From Calonectria ilicicola (taxonomy: Eukaryota > Ascomycota > Sordariomycetes > Hypocreales > Nectriaceae): a DNA stretch of 64,000 bases. This document shows positions 23,764 to 34,737 of the stretch, piece after piece. How positions within the stretch are numbered: the stretch's first letter is position 1; each line of letters begins with the position of its first letter. The position numbers and the translations under genes were made by a program. The DNA is taken from positions 3,162,001-3,226,000 of the forward strand of contig CP085834.1 of assembly GCA_020809705.1 (NCBI GenBank), given 5' to 3'. Below the pieces are notes generated by a model, which made no database searches, had not been told where the DNA came from, and was given only the letters and a program-made list of their open reading frames with translations.

Positions 23764-24921
23764 ATGACATTTCCAACCTTCTTGCTCTGTGTAAACCAGA
23801 CCTCAGTCAACACAAGTTCAGCTCAAACCCTTGAACTGTTTTATGCAACCCACGTGGCTCTTATCACGATCACTCTAACTTTGGCCTCTGTTTTATTTTT
23901 ATGCATGAATCAAAAAGCTCTCAAGAAACGGAAACGGGATATTATGTTTTTGAAATATCTGCGAGTAGCGACAAGTTTCTTTTTAGCGTAAGTAAATTAA
24001 CATCAAAACATTGCACAGACACATAGTTTTGATGTTTTATTATGGCCTCGTTATATTCTTGTGTTCTATTTCCACCTTAAAAAGTTCTATAAATCGCCCA
24101 CTGCTTACTTGGTATTGTCTTAGATTCTGCTTTTTCGATCTATGCGGGTACCTGTCGGCATCAATTATGCTTTTCACAAAATCGCAGCCTATCATTTTGA
24201 GGCGGTTCCAAGCTGATGTCTCAGCTCCATCCAAAGCCTTTCAATACTTTACTGATATTGCCATTTTTATCATGTTTATCCGCATTGGAATTGGTCTGAG
24301 ATTTCGACCACCACCAAGGCGTTCCACACTTGCTCACAAAACTTTTTTTTTCACTGGTGGCCTTTATAATCATTACTATTACTGTCGGTTATATTGGTTC
24401 TCTATGCAACTTCGTCAGTTCCTTTATTAGAGAGGGATCTTTAGGCCACTATTTAAATATACCTCTATATATGGACTTAACGTGTGCACTATTCGTGGGT
24501 GCTCTAACTTTTCTTGTCACGATCCATAGCATTTTGCTGGTATCTGGACCAAAACATCCCGATGCTTCTTTGGAAGTATGTTGCTATATCTTAACTCTTA
24601 TTTATTCTACAACCTTTAGACTAAGTGAAATTATAGTTATTACACGCATTGTTAATATCTTCAATCGTTTGGTTTATAGAAGGTACTATGCACATCGTTT
24701 CTGGTTTTAATTCACTTGGCCTTGTCGTCTAGAATTATACCGAAAGGTCTACCTACGTCCCCTTTTCTTCAGATGCTCCGGCCGACAGGTACCTCGATAT
24801 TTTAAATATTACTTTTGCCGCTTGGCCGCAACTGTACGTTCTTTATAGATTTCTCAGGGCGTTTAAAAAGTTTGAAATAGAGGATTTTGTATTATCAGAT
24901 GAATATGAGCTACTGAATTAA
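23764..24921 (+). pseudogene. Unknown multi-pass membrane protein with homopolymer frameshift
   Basis: A run of hydrophobic open frames codes for a membrane protein of about 350 residues with roughly seven membrane helices and no family I recognise. The likely start is ATG 23764, giving an extracellular N-terminus with NxT/S glycosylation sites. A GTAAGT donor at 23988 leads to an acceptor near 24018, but that 31 nt intron is unusually short. At 24342-24350 a run of nine T separates two frames; the second continues with a good membrane helix (LVAFIIITITVGYIG). The final exon begins near 24733 after a CTAG acceptor and ends with a charged tail (stop at 24919-24921). Exon limits are uncertain. 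The frameshift could be a real mutation or a homopolymer error. Confidence 0.5.
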
Positions 24922-25544
24922 ATCTGTTTTCAAGGCTAAGGTAGATTTCAAATAAAGCACAAATCCAAGATCAATTGCGTCCGATAGCCAGCAACCGACA
25001 AACAAGAGGTTATCCATATCTAAGATGGTTAATGGACTAAGAACCAACTTCATTTTTATTTTCTTACTCAACCTAACTGAATTAGATCCATCACCCGTCT
25101 CTCAACCTTCGTATTTATCTGCTACGTGTCCATATTCCCCAAGCTTACCAGAAGCCCAAAGAACAGGGATGGGGTCAGACTGGACTCCGAGGAGCTTCCG
25201 AGAGATGTGGGTCTACCATTTCTGGTTTCGACCCCCAGCAAGTGCAAAAATAGAATGTTAGATGCGTAATAATATGATGTGATAATTATATAACGTGCAA
25301 AGTAGAATGTGGTGATATTACTGATCGTGGATGTGATTCTTACTATTGTTAACTAGTTTGTCTTTGGATTGGTTTAATCCGCTCTTTCTGGTCAGCTACA
25401 AGAATAATATTGTGATAAGGGAATCTGACATACTAGAATCACGTGCCTTAGCGTCTAACCCACATTATTAGGCTGCTGATTTCAGAACAGCATCTTTCCC
25501 CTCGTCTGACACTTCTACTACCAATAACATCTTACTCAAGGGAA
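24922..25544. other. Intergenic region
   Basis: This 623 bp stretch precedes the next plus-strand gene. A short open frame (25025-25261) has no codon or motif support. The stretch presumably contains the promoter of the gene starting at 25545. Confidence 0.45.
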
Positions 25545-26830
25545 ATGACGGTATTGTATTACATTCTTTCCGGTAGGTCCTGCTTCCTCCGATTGATGAC
25601 ATCTGCGCTCATTGAATAGGTGACAAGCTACTCACCGGTAGCCGAAGGTGGGATTTTGATGATGATGGGGTGAATCTGAAGTTGTTCGTAGAGTGTGTGA
25701 CTGGCAAGGTTCCGGGTATGGCTTATTGAATCAAAGTGTCTTGTGCGTTCTGACCGTTTGCAGATCAGCTACTCGAATCTATCAAGATGGGTGTACCCGT
25801 GGAATGGCGTGAGACCTACGATGTCGTGAATCCTTTCGGGGATATACGCAGTGCTGGGCTCGAGAGTGTCTGGCTATTTGATCTGGGGACCGACACTCTT
25901 TTTCTTCGAAAGAAAGACGCATTCTCTTCTGTCAGCCTTGCTCTTGCGCGTCAGCGTGAGCTTAACTTGACCGATTTCGCAGCTGCATCCTCGCCTGATC
26001 CGACCGACTACATCGATCAACTCACCTTGGATGGAACGTGGGAGCCCGATTTTGATTGCGTTTCAAATATCAACTCTGTCCCTAAGAAATTGCTGAGAGA
26101 TTTTATTTATACATGGCGCCATTTACTCCGAAGACAGCAGAACGACACGACATTCTCTAAGCTTGCACATGCCGTTATGAGTATTGCGACGTTGGAATTC
26201 TCGACTTTTAATAGATTTCAGTTCGATCATAGCCCAGAAAAGTCCTATGTCGGGATTGATGATCTCCCACAGTGGGATATACCAAATAATAACTTCTTCC
26301 GAGCTGGAGCCTCTTGGTTTGTTTTGACACAAGACGTACTCCATGGAGTGGACCTTGTTCAAAAACACATCAAGAACCGAAATGGAAATGAGAAGATTTT
26401 CTCGGCTGATGGAGAAAATTACGCTATTCTTACGCTTCGTCACATTGTCCTCTGTCGTGTCGGTGAAAACCACATGGAATGGACTCGACCAGAAGTGTTC
26501 TTTAACAGTGAGGAAACTCTATCAAACAGGGCAGTCGACATGCTTCTTTGGGCAGCACGCTTATCACCAGCGCCAACACTGCTTCACAAATTTCCTGTTG
26601 AGATTCAGGATATAATCCTGGGCTTGTCATGCACCAGTGCTCTTGGCGCAGCTATACTGGGTTGTCAACTAGGACTTGGCTCGCCAAGTATTTTGGGCGA
26701 CAAGGAAATCTGGTTTTCGCTAGAGGAACGCAAGAGGAAACGCATGAGACATTCTCCACCTGAATGGCAAATCCATTTGGCGGGAGGGTTCACCGGCGTG
26801 TCCTATAAGCGGACAAGGCCCTATGTATAG
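25545..26830 (+). CDS. Hypothetical fungal protein, three exons
   Basis: Exons 25545-25572, 25620-25715 and 25764-26830 join in phase (donors GTAGGT and GTATGG, acceptors ATAG and GCAG) to give 396 residues. The short first exon codes MTVLYYILSG and leads into TGSRRWDFDDDGVNLKLFVE. The main exon includes a VNPFGD stretch and a LFDLGTDTLFLRKKDAF strand, consistent with a globular cytosolic protein. Near the C-terminus are a small hydrophobic helix (TSALGAAILGCQLG) and a basic patch (ERKRKRMR). I have seen similar N-termini in uncharacterised ascomycete proteins but can assign no function. Confidence 0.72.
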
Positions 26831-27300
26831 AGATGATATTTTATTTCATCTTCCACTTAACAATAAAGCAACGCATTCCTAATTATATATGTCCATGCGA
26901 AAGGTCCGTGATACCGGCCACCTAAGAGTCCGCCTTCGCTGAGTTAGTCCCGATCAATCTGGAAAGAATGAGATTCGAATGAAGCAAGCCGTATAATACT
27001 GAAGAATGCGTACTGGCTAGCATGATGATTCAAGGGTTGGGTGATACTTGCCTTTATTTCTACTCTACAATCACTCCGTTAATTGGGACCGAGGCCCCAA
27101 TACTCTTCCTGGGCACGATGGACCAACTTGCGAAGATCGGAGCGGATATACCTGAGCGCAGTGGAATGGAGACTGAGCCAACGTGAGGCTATCTAGAGTG
27201 TGACTTTAGCTGCTTCGAGTAAAGGTCATGTACAGGGACCGTCCCTATTTATGTCATCTAACAGTCGTTCTAAGGTGAGGTGATAGCTAGATACATGAGA
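26831..27300. other. Convergent intergenic region
   Basis: This 470 bp stretch lies between the 3' ends of the unknown gene and the phospholipase gene. Nothing beyond presumed 3' UTRs is seen. Confidence 0.5.
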
Positions 27301-29250
27301 TCAATCTCTTCTATCTTCAGCTGCTGATTCTCTGCTGTCAACTGAACGTGTATCTTCTGTAATCTCGGTCTTAATCAAGAGAATTCCTTTGCTCGGCATT
27401 CCATCCCTGCTCAACAGCCTGACAAAGCGATAGCCACATTTCAACCTGTCCAAACGGATACATGTCCATGCACTCACAATATCTGGACCAACAACGTCGT
27501 TCATAACCCGAATCGAGAGAAATGCCAACTCAGGAACGACACCTTTAATATTAATGAACTCAATTACTTCGCCACCGAAGTCCGGGCTCGTACCCTTGCT
27601 CTTGCTGGTCTGACCACAATAGCCGTCCTGTTTAACCTGCTCGCCGCTGGCGTTTTCACTGACCATGGCGGCCAACGCGTCAGGTTCTGTGTGCAGTCCA
27701 ACCTTGACGTAAGGGACGAAGCTGTTCGGGTCATCATCTGGGTCTGCTAGTGGAAGATCCTGTGCTGCTAGCACTGTAACAGCCACCCTATCCAATGTCT
27801 TGCTCTGGATCCTCAATCCCATTTCATGGTTGTTGCTCAAATTAGCGCTCCTGTCACAGCGGTAACCCAGAGGCTTGAGAACGTAACCTTTTGTTCCCAT
27901 GAACATGCCCTCGTTCAAAATCATGCCTATATCCCAGGACTGCCAGTTAAGCGCGACTATTTGCACCCCGGCTCGCCAGAAGAGGACGGGGTCAAAGTTG
28001 GACGAGTCCACTCGCATGCCATGTGGGTAGGTACGCATAAGGAAATTCATATTATGTGCAAACAGAGACTTTGGCATTTTTCTCTGGATAGCGAGAGCCA
28101 CATTTTCTGAGAGCGAGAAGATATGGTTGGGCATCGATGCCTCGGGCTGCTCGAGAGACTTGAATGTGATTCCGCGCGTGTGAATGCCGAGACGACTAAG
28201 GCGGGAGGTGATCTTGGGCGCCTGAACCTTTGTCGTCTTTTTCATGGATTCTTCCATGGCAACCTCAAGAATTCCATCACCTTCCTCCTTGCCACCAGAC
28301 TTGATGCCTTGGACATCGTCCTTGTCATTAGGTACATATTTGACCTTGATGAGAATCTTTTTGCGCAGTTCATTGGGTGATGGTAAAGAAGCAGGGTCCA
28401 CATCGGGCGCAGGAAGGAGATGTTCTCCCCACGTCGCCTCCATGATATCGACCATTGAGTTCTGCTGTAAGGGTGTGCAGTGAACCTCTAGGCTGACGAT
28501 GAGCGGCAGGTCTGACGTGATGAAAGCATAGTCCTTGATAACTTGACATACGTCGCGAAACAAGACCTCTTTAGTCAATGTAAACCCGTGAAGAACCCGT
28601 GGCTCTGCCTGAATGATGTCTGCGAGCCTATCATCCACGGTTCTGCCATCTGGATTGACTGGGTCAAATTTATTCATTATCCATCGACCGACCTTGATAC
28701 CCAGTCGATCTCGCCGACGAAGATTTTCTGGTGGATCGTCCCCTTGGGCAGAGGTACAGTTGTCTCCTGTCGTGCCATTTGGGTCAAAGCTAGGTTTGCA
28801 TTTCTCCTCGCCGTCCCAAACGTCAATTTCGATGCACCGACATCCGCGAAGCAAAACGTCTTTGTAGACCTCGGCGCTAGAGTCACTCGAGAGCTGGTTC
28901 CCAGTGAGATATGTGTTGTGGCTCGAGCTTATGAAGTAGCTGCTAAGTGGCCATGACAAATCTTGAGGGACGGCCGTCTCAATGGCATTGCCGCACGGCG
29001 AGGTCAAGTAGTTGATGAACTCATGCAGGTCCAGATCGTCTTTGTCGGCGAGATAGCTAGCCGGGCCGTCGGGGTTTTCAAGCTGCACATGCTGCATGAA
29101 AATGCTGAGCTGTTCTCGTGTCCATTTGTCATTTAGGCCTGCGTAACTATTGAATAGTCGAGAGAGGTGATTCAAGAGAGACTCGTGTAGCTTCTCCTGT
29201 ACGCCTTGGAGCTCACTAACGGGCTTGTGGATCAAGAATTTGTCTGACAT
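27301..29250 (-). CDS. Phosphoinositide-specific phospholipase C
   Basis: This intronless 649-residue protein should hydrolyse phosphatidylinositol 4,5-bisphosphate to inositol trisphosphate and diacylglycerol at the membrane. Residues 1-95 form a degenerate EF-hand-like helical region. The X box (about 98-260) carries FISSSHNTYL with catalytic His111, the metal-binding RGCRCIEIDVWDG (Glu141, Asp143), and the second catalytic His in LHGFTLT (His221). A variable acidic/lysine-rich linker (305-345) follows. The Y box (about 345-470) has SSNFDPVLFWRAGVQIVALN and GYVLKPLGYR. A C-terminal C2-like domain (about 485-630) should bind calcium and lipid. No PH domain is present, which is common for fungal delta-type enzymes. 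All expected catalytic residues are visible. Confidence 0.95.
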   Translation of the reverse strand: MSDKFLIHKPVSELQGVQEKLHESLLNHLSRLFNSYAGLNDKWTREQLSIFMQHVQLENPDGPASYLADKDDLDLHEFINYLTSPCGNAIETAVPQDLSWPLSSYFISSSHNTYLTGNQLSSDSSAEVYKDVLLRGCRCIEIDVWDGEEKCKPSFDPNGTTGDNCTSAQGDDPPENLRRRDRLGIKVGRWIMNKFDPVNPDGRTVDDRLADIIQAEPRVLHGFTLTKEVLFRDVCQVIKDYAFITSDLPLIVSLEVHCTPLQQNSMVDIMEATWGEHLLPAPDVDPASLPSPNELRKKILIKVKYVPNDKDDVQGIKSGGKEEGDGILEVAMEESMKKTTKVQAPKITSRLSRLGIHTRGITFKSLEQPEASMPNHIFSLSENVALAIQRKMPKSLFAHNMNFLMRTYPHGMRVDSSNFDPVLFWRAGVQIVALNWQSWDIGMILNEGMFMGTKGYVLKPLGYRCDRSANLSNNHEMGLRIQSKTLDRVAVTVLAAQDLPLADPDDDPNSFVPYVKVGLHTEPDALAAMVSENASGEQVKQDGYCGQTSKSKGTSPDFGGEVIEFINIKGVVPELAFLSIRVMNDVVGPDIVSAWTCIRLDRLKCGYRFVRLLSRDGMPSKGILLIKTEITEDTRSVDSRESAAEDRRD

Positions 29251-30098
29251 GGCTCAGGATTGTTAAATGGGCAGTTGAAAATGAATGATGAAAAACAAGT
29301 CAACACAAAGGCATCCATCCCGATGGGCGATATTTATACAGGTTGGCAACGACCCCACCACAGAGTCGCTAATTCTAACACGAGTGCATTTATTTCAACA
29401 ATATTTTCAATGCTAGCCCACATAAATCCACATCTAGTTATAAAAAAATTACAGAAAAAGACACCAAGAGGAAAAATCGCACACAAGCGCTTCTTGACCC
29501 CCATCAGCCAAGATAGTCGACCTGAGCTTGGACCAAAAGTAAGGATTCTGATTGGATACTCCGTACATAACAGCGACCAGCTCCACCTTGGCGCTAACCG
29601 AACATCTCCTGCTCGCAGCCGACCAACCCTGCTTCAAAACCTGGTTTCTGGTCAGCTTTTGCATGCTTTTTGAATCCGAGGCATTCGACTCTACAAATGC
29701 GGATATGGTTAAAACGAGATAATTATAGCTACAAATCACATCCCTCTAGGTTAGTCACAAAAATACAAGACATGAATAGAAATCTGACCACCTCACATAT
29801 TTATTTCGTTTTAGTCAGGTGGATGAATGGGCAAACGGATGCCTGTCCGAATTCCCAAACTTAAGATACCCTTCAATGGTGATCCACTCAGCTGGGACTG
29901 GTTCCGACCGGCAAAAATGAACCGGCAATTTTGTAAAACTTTCCGGCCCGCTAAGGCCTGAGCCCCTATTGCCCGGTAAATTTTCAACGGTCGGAAACCG
30001 AGTGCCCGTACCCTTAGGTGAATTTCCCCTAGATTTGGTGGATTTATATACTCTGACTAATGCATCATTGACAAGAGAGGCTTGATTTATCACGGTCT
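29251..30098. other. Divergent intergenic region
   Basis: This 848 bp stretch holds the phospholipase C promoter and the upstream part of the aminotransferase pseudogene. GC-rich CCGG-containing repeats (CCGGCAA, CCGGCCC, CCGGTAA) cluster at 29905-29990. No gene is seen. Confidence 0.5.
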
Positions 30099-31621
30099 AT
30101 GTTTGATCCTGCGACTATGTTGTCGACTAAAGAAACGCGACTCAAGATTGACAACATTAATCAAAATGTTCGAGTAGCCAGCTATGCTGTTCGAGGAAAG
30201 CTTGCCATCTTATCTGATGAGTACAGGGATTTGCTAAAAGAGGGGCGCGGAAATCTTCCTTTTCAAGAAGTCATTGCAGCGAACATCGGAAACACTCAGC
30301 AGCTGGGGCAAAAGCCCATCACGTTCTTCCGACATGTCGTGAGCCTTGTAGAGAACCCATTGCTACTTAATTATGAAAATCTACTTTTAGATGCGATGGA
30401 TTACAAGGCTGATGCGGTTTCTCGAGCAAAGTGGCTCCTTGACCATGTTGGGTCTGTCGGCGCATAGTGCGAGCGCTGGTGTCCCCGCAATCCGGCAATC
30501 CGTTGCCAATTTCATTGAACGTAGGTGGTGAGCCCCGGCAGTGGTGTGAGATGGGTTTCAACGACGGAAATATTTAGGCCGCGATGGTTTCCCTGCGGAT
30601 ATGAACCACATTTATTTGACATCGGGTTGCAGGCGGCGGAGTCAGCTGCTTGCTCCAAGTCATTTGTCAGGATTCCAACACCGGCGTGCTGCTTCCCATC
30701 CCTCAGTATCCGCTATATACAGCTACTTTATCACTTCTCGATTCGAAATACGTCCCGTATCATCTCTATGAGAGGTGTGATTGGTGGACTGATATTGAGA
30801 GCATTAGAGATGCATTCAACAGAGCTCAAGCAAGTGGTGTTGATGTCCGGGCAATTATAGTAGTCAATCTAGGCAACCCGGCTGGCGCATTACTCACCGA
30901 GGGCGACATTCGGGCTCTAATTAATTTCTCTCATGAAAATAACCTCGTCATCATCTCTAATGGGGTGTACCAAGCCAACGTTTTCCAGGGGGAGTTCTTA
31001 TCCTTCAAAGCTGTTTTGAGGCAGCTTTAAGCTGAAAATCCAGGCGTTTACGACCATGTCGAGCTGGCTTCATTGCATTCAATCTCGAAGGGGATCTCTG
31101 GTGAGTGTGGCCAACGCGGAGGCTATTTTGAGACAGCTGGATTTGATCCCCAGGTCGAGGCCAACATTCTGAAGCTGATCTCCATCATGCTATGTGCACC
31201 GGTTACGAGCCAATGTCTTGTGGAACTCATGGTCAACCCTCCGATCCCAGGCGATCCTTCATGTGAGCTGTTCCGGGAGGAATCAGACGCAATTATGACC
31301 TCGTTACAACGACAAGCAACTGCTCTATTGGATGCATTCCGTCGCATGGAGGTTGTCCAATGCTCAACGCCGACAGCTTCCATGTACGTTGTCCCCAGCA
31401 TTATGCTACCACCCCGGGCCGTGGAAGCTGCAGAAATGGACGGCTGTAAGCCAGATGAGTTTTACTGCTTGCAAATGCTGAAGAAGACCGGAGTTTGCAT
31501 TATTCCTGGTAGTGGGCTTGGTCAAAAAGATGGAACTTGGCATTTCCGATACACCTTTCTACCGCAGGGTACTGATTGGATAAATCGTATGGTCAATTTC
31601 CACATAGATTTCATGAATTGA
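30099..31621 (+). pseudogene. Alanine aminotransferase-like pseudogene
   Basis: The sequence matches fungal/eukaryotic alanine aminotransferase (class I PLP-dependent, pyruvate plus glutamate from alanine plus 2-oxoglutarate) from near its N-terminus (VASYAVRGKLAI, NIGNTQQLGQKPITFFR) through LPIPQYPLYTATL and VVNLGNPAGALLT to the PLP-lysine motif SISKGISGECGQRGGYFE and the C-terminus (CIIPGSGLGQ, WHFRYTFLP). Three lesions break it: a frame change at about 30465 giving a TAG, a one-base insertion at about 30626, and a TAA in place of an expected Gln codon at 31028-31030. One normal intron (30521-30577, donor GTAGGT, acceptor TTTAG) still fits. The rest of the catalytic core is well preserved, so inactivation is fairly recent. 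It may be a spare copy of a housekeeping enzyme. Confidence 0.85.
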
Positions 31622-32091
31622 CATCGTTAGACTGTCAATAAAACTGAGTTAAGTTGGACATTAAGTCATCGTAGTTGGTGACGAACACCGGGCCTTTTTC
31701 ACAAAATTAGCCGGGTACAGTGGGCGCGCTGACTCGGACTATCCGAACCCAGGAGGGATCCCTACGAACCCAGGATAAATCTCTCCGAACCCAGGAGGGC
31801 TGGTCCGCTCTTTTTGTGGATCTGCGTCGAATTACCGACGATAGCCGTGGTAAGGATATTATGTTCCGAGTGAATAGACTTTACTAAATGTCTCTTGACA
31901 TATGTCATTTATTGGGACGTGGAATTAATTTGGCTCATACTAATCATTAGAACTTTTATGTTTGATGGAGTATTTGAGGACTTGCATCCACATCGAATAG
32001 TGTCCCAACAGCTACGCCTACTAATCAAATTAAACACTTTTGAATCACGGTCCGATTTTTACGATTCAAAACCTTTATTTCTGAAAACAGT
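31622..32091. other. Intergenic region with 21-bp phased repeat
   Basis: This 470 bp stretch lies upstream of the alcohol dehydrogenase. Apart from a three-copy 21-bp-spaced repeat (31743-31799) no gene or element is seen. Confidence 0.5.
31743..31799 (+). repeat. Three CGAACCCAGGA boxes at exact 21 bp spacing
   Basis: The 11-mer CGAACCCAGGA occurs at 31744, 31765 and 31786, each followed by a similar but less conserved spacer. The spacing equals two helical turns, so the boxes face the same side of the DNA. They lie about 320-370 bp upstream of the alcohol dehydrogenase start and 120 bp after the aminotransferase pseudogene. They may be a minisatellite or clustered protein-binding sites. 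Confidence 0.7.
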
Positions 32092-32112
32092 ATGAACGGG
32101 CATACGCGAATG

Positions 32113-33402
32113 ATGCGGGCAGCGACCGTGGTTGAGGTACGAAAATGACGTTGCGGGGGTAGAAGTGCAGTCTAGGTCGGCGCAGCTAACAAAATAGCAC
32201 CACAAACCTGTGGAAATATTGGAGGTCCCTGTCCCATCCCCAAGCCCATCCGAAATTTTGGTCAGAATCACGGCTTCCTCACTGTGTATGAGTGATGTGG
32301 CTGGGCTCAAAGATGCTGTGCCGACCAAAGTGCCATACTGTGTTGGTCATGAGCGTGAGAACTATGCCCTTCCGATGAAATGCGCGACTCGCTAACAATA
32401 CCTAATTAATAGCTGTGGGTATAATAGAGGAGCTGGGAAGTGGAGTTCGCGGCTTCAAGATTGGGGACCGAGTGGGCTTTGCGCCCTCTTCAAATACCTG
32501 CCGTATGTTGTGACCCTAATCAAAATCAAGCAGCTACTAATAGAGGCGTAGAAAGCTGCGTGGATTGCCTGTCTGGCGGACATCGGTTCTGTGATTCAAA
32601 GACACAAGTTGGCTTTGACGTGCCCTACGGTGGATTTTCTGAATATTGCTTGGCTGATCCATTGTCAACAGTCAAGGTCCCAGATGGACTGACGGATGAG
32701 GAGGCTGCACCTCTTCTCTGCGCGGGTGTAACAGCATACGCCGCTCTGCACAAGGTCACCAAGGCGCAGCCGGGAGGCACGGCGGTCAACATCATTGGCG
32801 TTGGCGGGGTAGGCCATCTCGCCGTCCAGTACGCTAAGGCCATGGGCTTTTTTGTCAGAGCTTGTGAGTCAACACCTGTGCTCATCATCTGACTAGCTTG
32901 GAATTTTTAACATTTGGGGTCTTGTAGTTGACATTACCGATGACAAGCTGGAGCTGGCCAAGAAGTGTGGTGCAGACGAGGCCTTCAATTCCAATGAAAT
33001 CACAGACAAGGCCGCTTTGCGGGCCTTTTCGACTGTGGTCATCTCTGGCGCCAATGCGGCATATGACCTGGCCCTCGACATCACAATGAACCGTGGCCAA
33101 GTCATTGCTGTTGGAGTTGGGTCCAAGCCTTACCCGTTGGATATTTTACGGTTGGTCTTGACAGGCATCCAGTTCATCCGTGAGTGATTTTCCTGCGCAC
33201 TGTGTATTCATTTTACTGACGTGGTATGCATTCAGCAACGAAACAGGGCAACAGGGAGGAACTACGAGACAGCCTGGAATTGGCCAGTGTGCACGGCATC
33301 AAGCCAATTTACCAGATGCGAGACTTTGACAAGATCAACGAGGGATTTGAGGAGATGATGACTGGAAAAGTTGTGGGAAGATTGATGTATAGATTGTCGT
33401 GA
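32113..33402 (+). CDS. Zinc-dependent alcohol dehydrogenase (medium-chain)
   Basis: Six exons (32113-32136, 32198-32354, 32413-32502, 32546-32863, 32928-33179, 33236-33402) join in frame to 335 residues; an upstream in-frame ATG at 32092 would add seven residues. This is a medium-chain NAD(P)-dependent dehydrogenase oxidising alcohols to aldehydes. Catalytic-zinc ligands are visible as SSLCMSDVAG (Cys), VGHE (His-Glu) and LLCAGVTAY (Cys). The structural zinc site is the four-cysteine lobe NTC...ESCVDCLSGGHRFC. The Rossmann motif is GVGGVGHLAVQYAKAMG. The usual CHTD of the AdhP group is CMSD here, so the proton-relay histidine is lost, which may alter substrate choice. The exon 3/4 intron (32503-32545) is short and its acceptor is the least certain. 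Confidence 0.87.
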
Positions 33403-34200
33403 AAACTACATGAGAAAATGTTCAATTGGGGTTCATTTGGTACAATCACAAAAGTGTCATCTAATCCAGTCATAATATGGCCTGTGCGCAGATCATCATT
33501 AGATCTCACCTGCGACGCTAAAATGTGTATCCTATGACAAGTCTTTATCCAATAAGGCCACAGCATGTGTATATTGTGGCTTTTAGGATGTTTAGGCATA
33601 AATGCCCAACTCATGGGGCTAGCTAGCCTTGCAAGGGTAAGCAACAAAGAACACACGAGTGGCTGCGCCAGAACATGAATGGCTCGGACTAATTTCTGAC
33701 TGCGGAGAAAATTACAATTCTCATAGTCCTAGAGTCCCACAAAAGTGATCAGTTAAGGGTCAAAATTATGGAATGACTACCGCTAGGCAGCAGTCCCTCC
33801 CACTAGGCAGCCAGAAGTTAAAGGACTGGGTAAGACTGGCGGTCACTTGCCTTTATGCCTTAGCACATGAGGCTGGGGCTATTAATTTTCAGAGTTTTCT
33901 ATTGGCTTTCTTTGTTGTCCCATCTTGACAAGTTTGAGTATTCCGGACATGACACCGGGTGACTCAATTAGGCAATTAGTTCGTTTAGAGAACAGCCTTG
34001 GCCCATGCATTGTGACAACAAAGATGGCTGTTTGACTGCTATCCGGCTTGGATATAAATAATTGGGGCCCGTTCAATTATTTTTTCGAGTCTGGCTTCTT
34101 AATCATATTTCTTCTTCTCGTCAGCTGCAAGCTGCTCTTTGTGGAAGATATCAGCTGAGACAAAGCCCAGATTCGCTACTTCCACATCTTCATAGCCACC
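33403..34200. other. Intergenic region and CinA-family promoter
   Basis: This 798 bp stretch has no gene. A CTAGGCAGC box is repeated at 33783 and 33803. Near the right end there is a TATA box (34053) and a pyrimidine-rich tract (34107-34124) ahead of the next gene. Confidence 0.5.
34053..34060 (+). promoter_or_regulatory. TATA box of the CinA-family gene
   Basis: TATAAATA lies 141 bp before the ATG at 34201 and is followed by a CT-rich stretch typical of fungal transcription start regions. This is inferred from position only. Confidence 0.5.
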
Positions 34201-34737
34201 ATGGCATCTCAACTACAGTACACTAAGAGAACCACAGAGACTCTCCGTGACATTGCCAGCGATGTCATCTTGCTATTAAAGCAAGCTGGGGAGACTATTG
34301 GTGTCGCTGAATCATTGACTGGAGGTGGAGTAATGGCTGCAATTACCTCTGTTGGCGGCGCAAGCTCCGTCTTCCGGGGTGGTGTCGTTTCCTATGCAAC
34401 ACCACTAAAGCAACAACTGCTAAAGGTGGATGCCGACCTTATCTCTGAACATGGCGTGATCCACGAGGACGTTGCCGAGCAAATGGCTGCAGGCGCCCGT
34501 AACATCACCAACATCGATGGCCCAGCCACGTGGGGCATTGGCACCACTGGTGTCGCAGGTCCAGATACCCAGGACGGCAAGCCCGTCGGCACCGTCTTCA
34601 TTGGGATAGCATCCCCTGAAAAGAGCTGGGCTCTTGGACCTTTCTACTTCCCCGGAGATCGCGAACAAGTTCGTCAAGCTACGGTCACGGAGGCGCTGGC
34701 GCAAATGCGAGACATCCTCAGGTGCAGACCCAATTAG
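34201..34737 (+). CDS. CinA C-terminal domain protein, nicotinamide-nucleotide amidase-like
   Basis: This single-exon, 178-residue protein consists almost wholly of the CinA C-terminal (PncC) domain. In bacteria that domain deamidates nicotinamide mononucleotide to nicotinate mononucleotide in pyridine-nucleotide salvage. The signature VAESLTGGGVMAAITSVGGA carries the likely nucleophile Ser38, in the position of the serine in the bacterial AESCTGG motif. GGVVSYATPLKQQLL and GTTGVAGPDTQDGKPVGTVFIG are also as expected. The ATG is preceded by CACC, a good fungal start context. Such stand-alone proteins are widespread in ascomycetes; the activity here is inferred from the family. No signal peptide, so cytosolic. 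Confidence 0.9.
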   Translation: MASQLQYTKRTTETLRDIASDVILLLKQAGETIGVAESLTGGGVMAAITSVGGASSVFRGGVVSYATPLKQQLLKVDADLISEHGVIHEDVAEQMAAGARNITNIDGPATWGIGTTGVAGPDTQDGKPVGTVFIGIASPEKSWALGPFYFPGDREQVRQATVTEALAQMRDILRCRPN

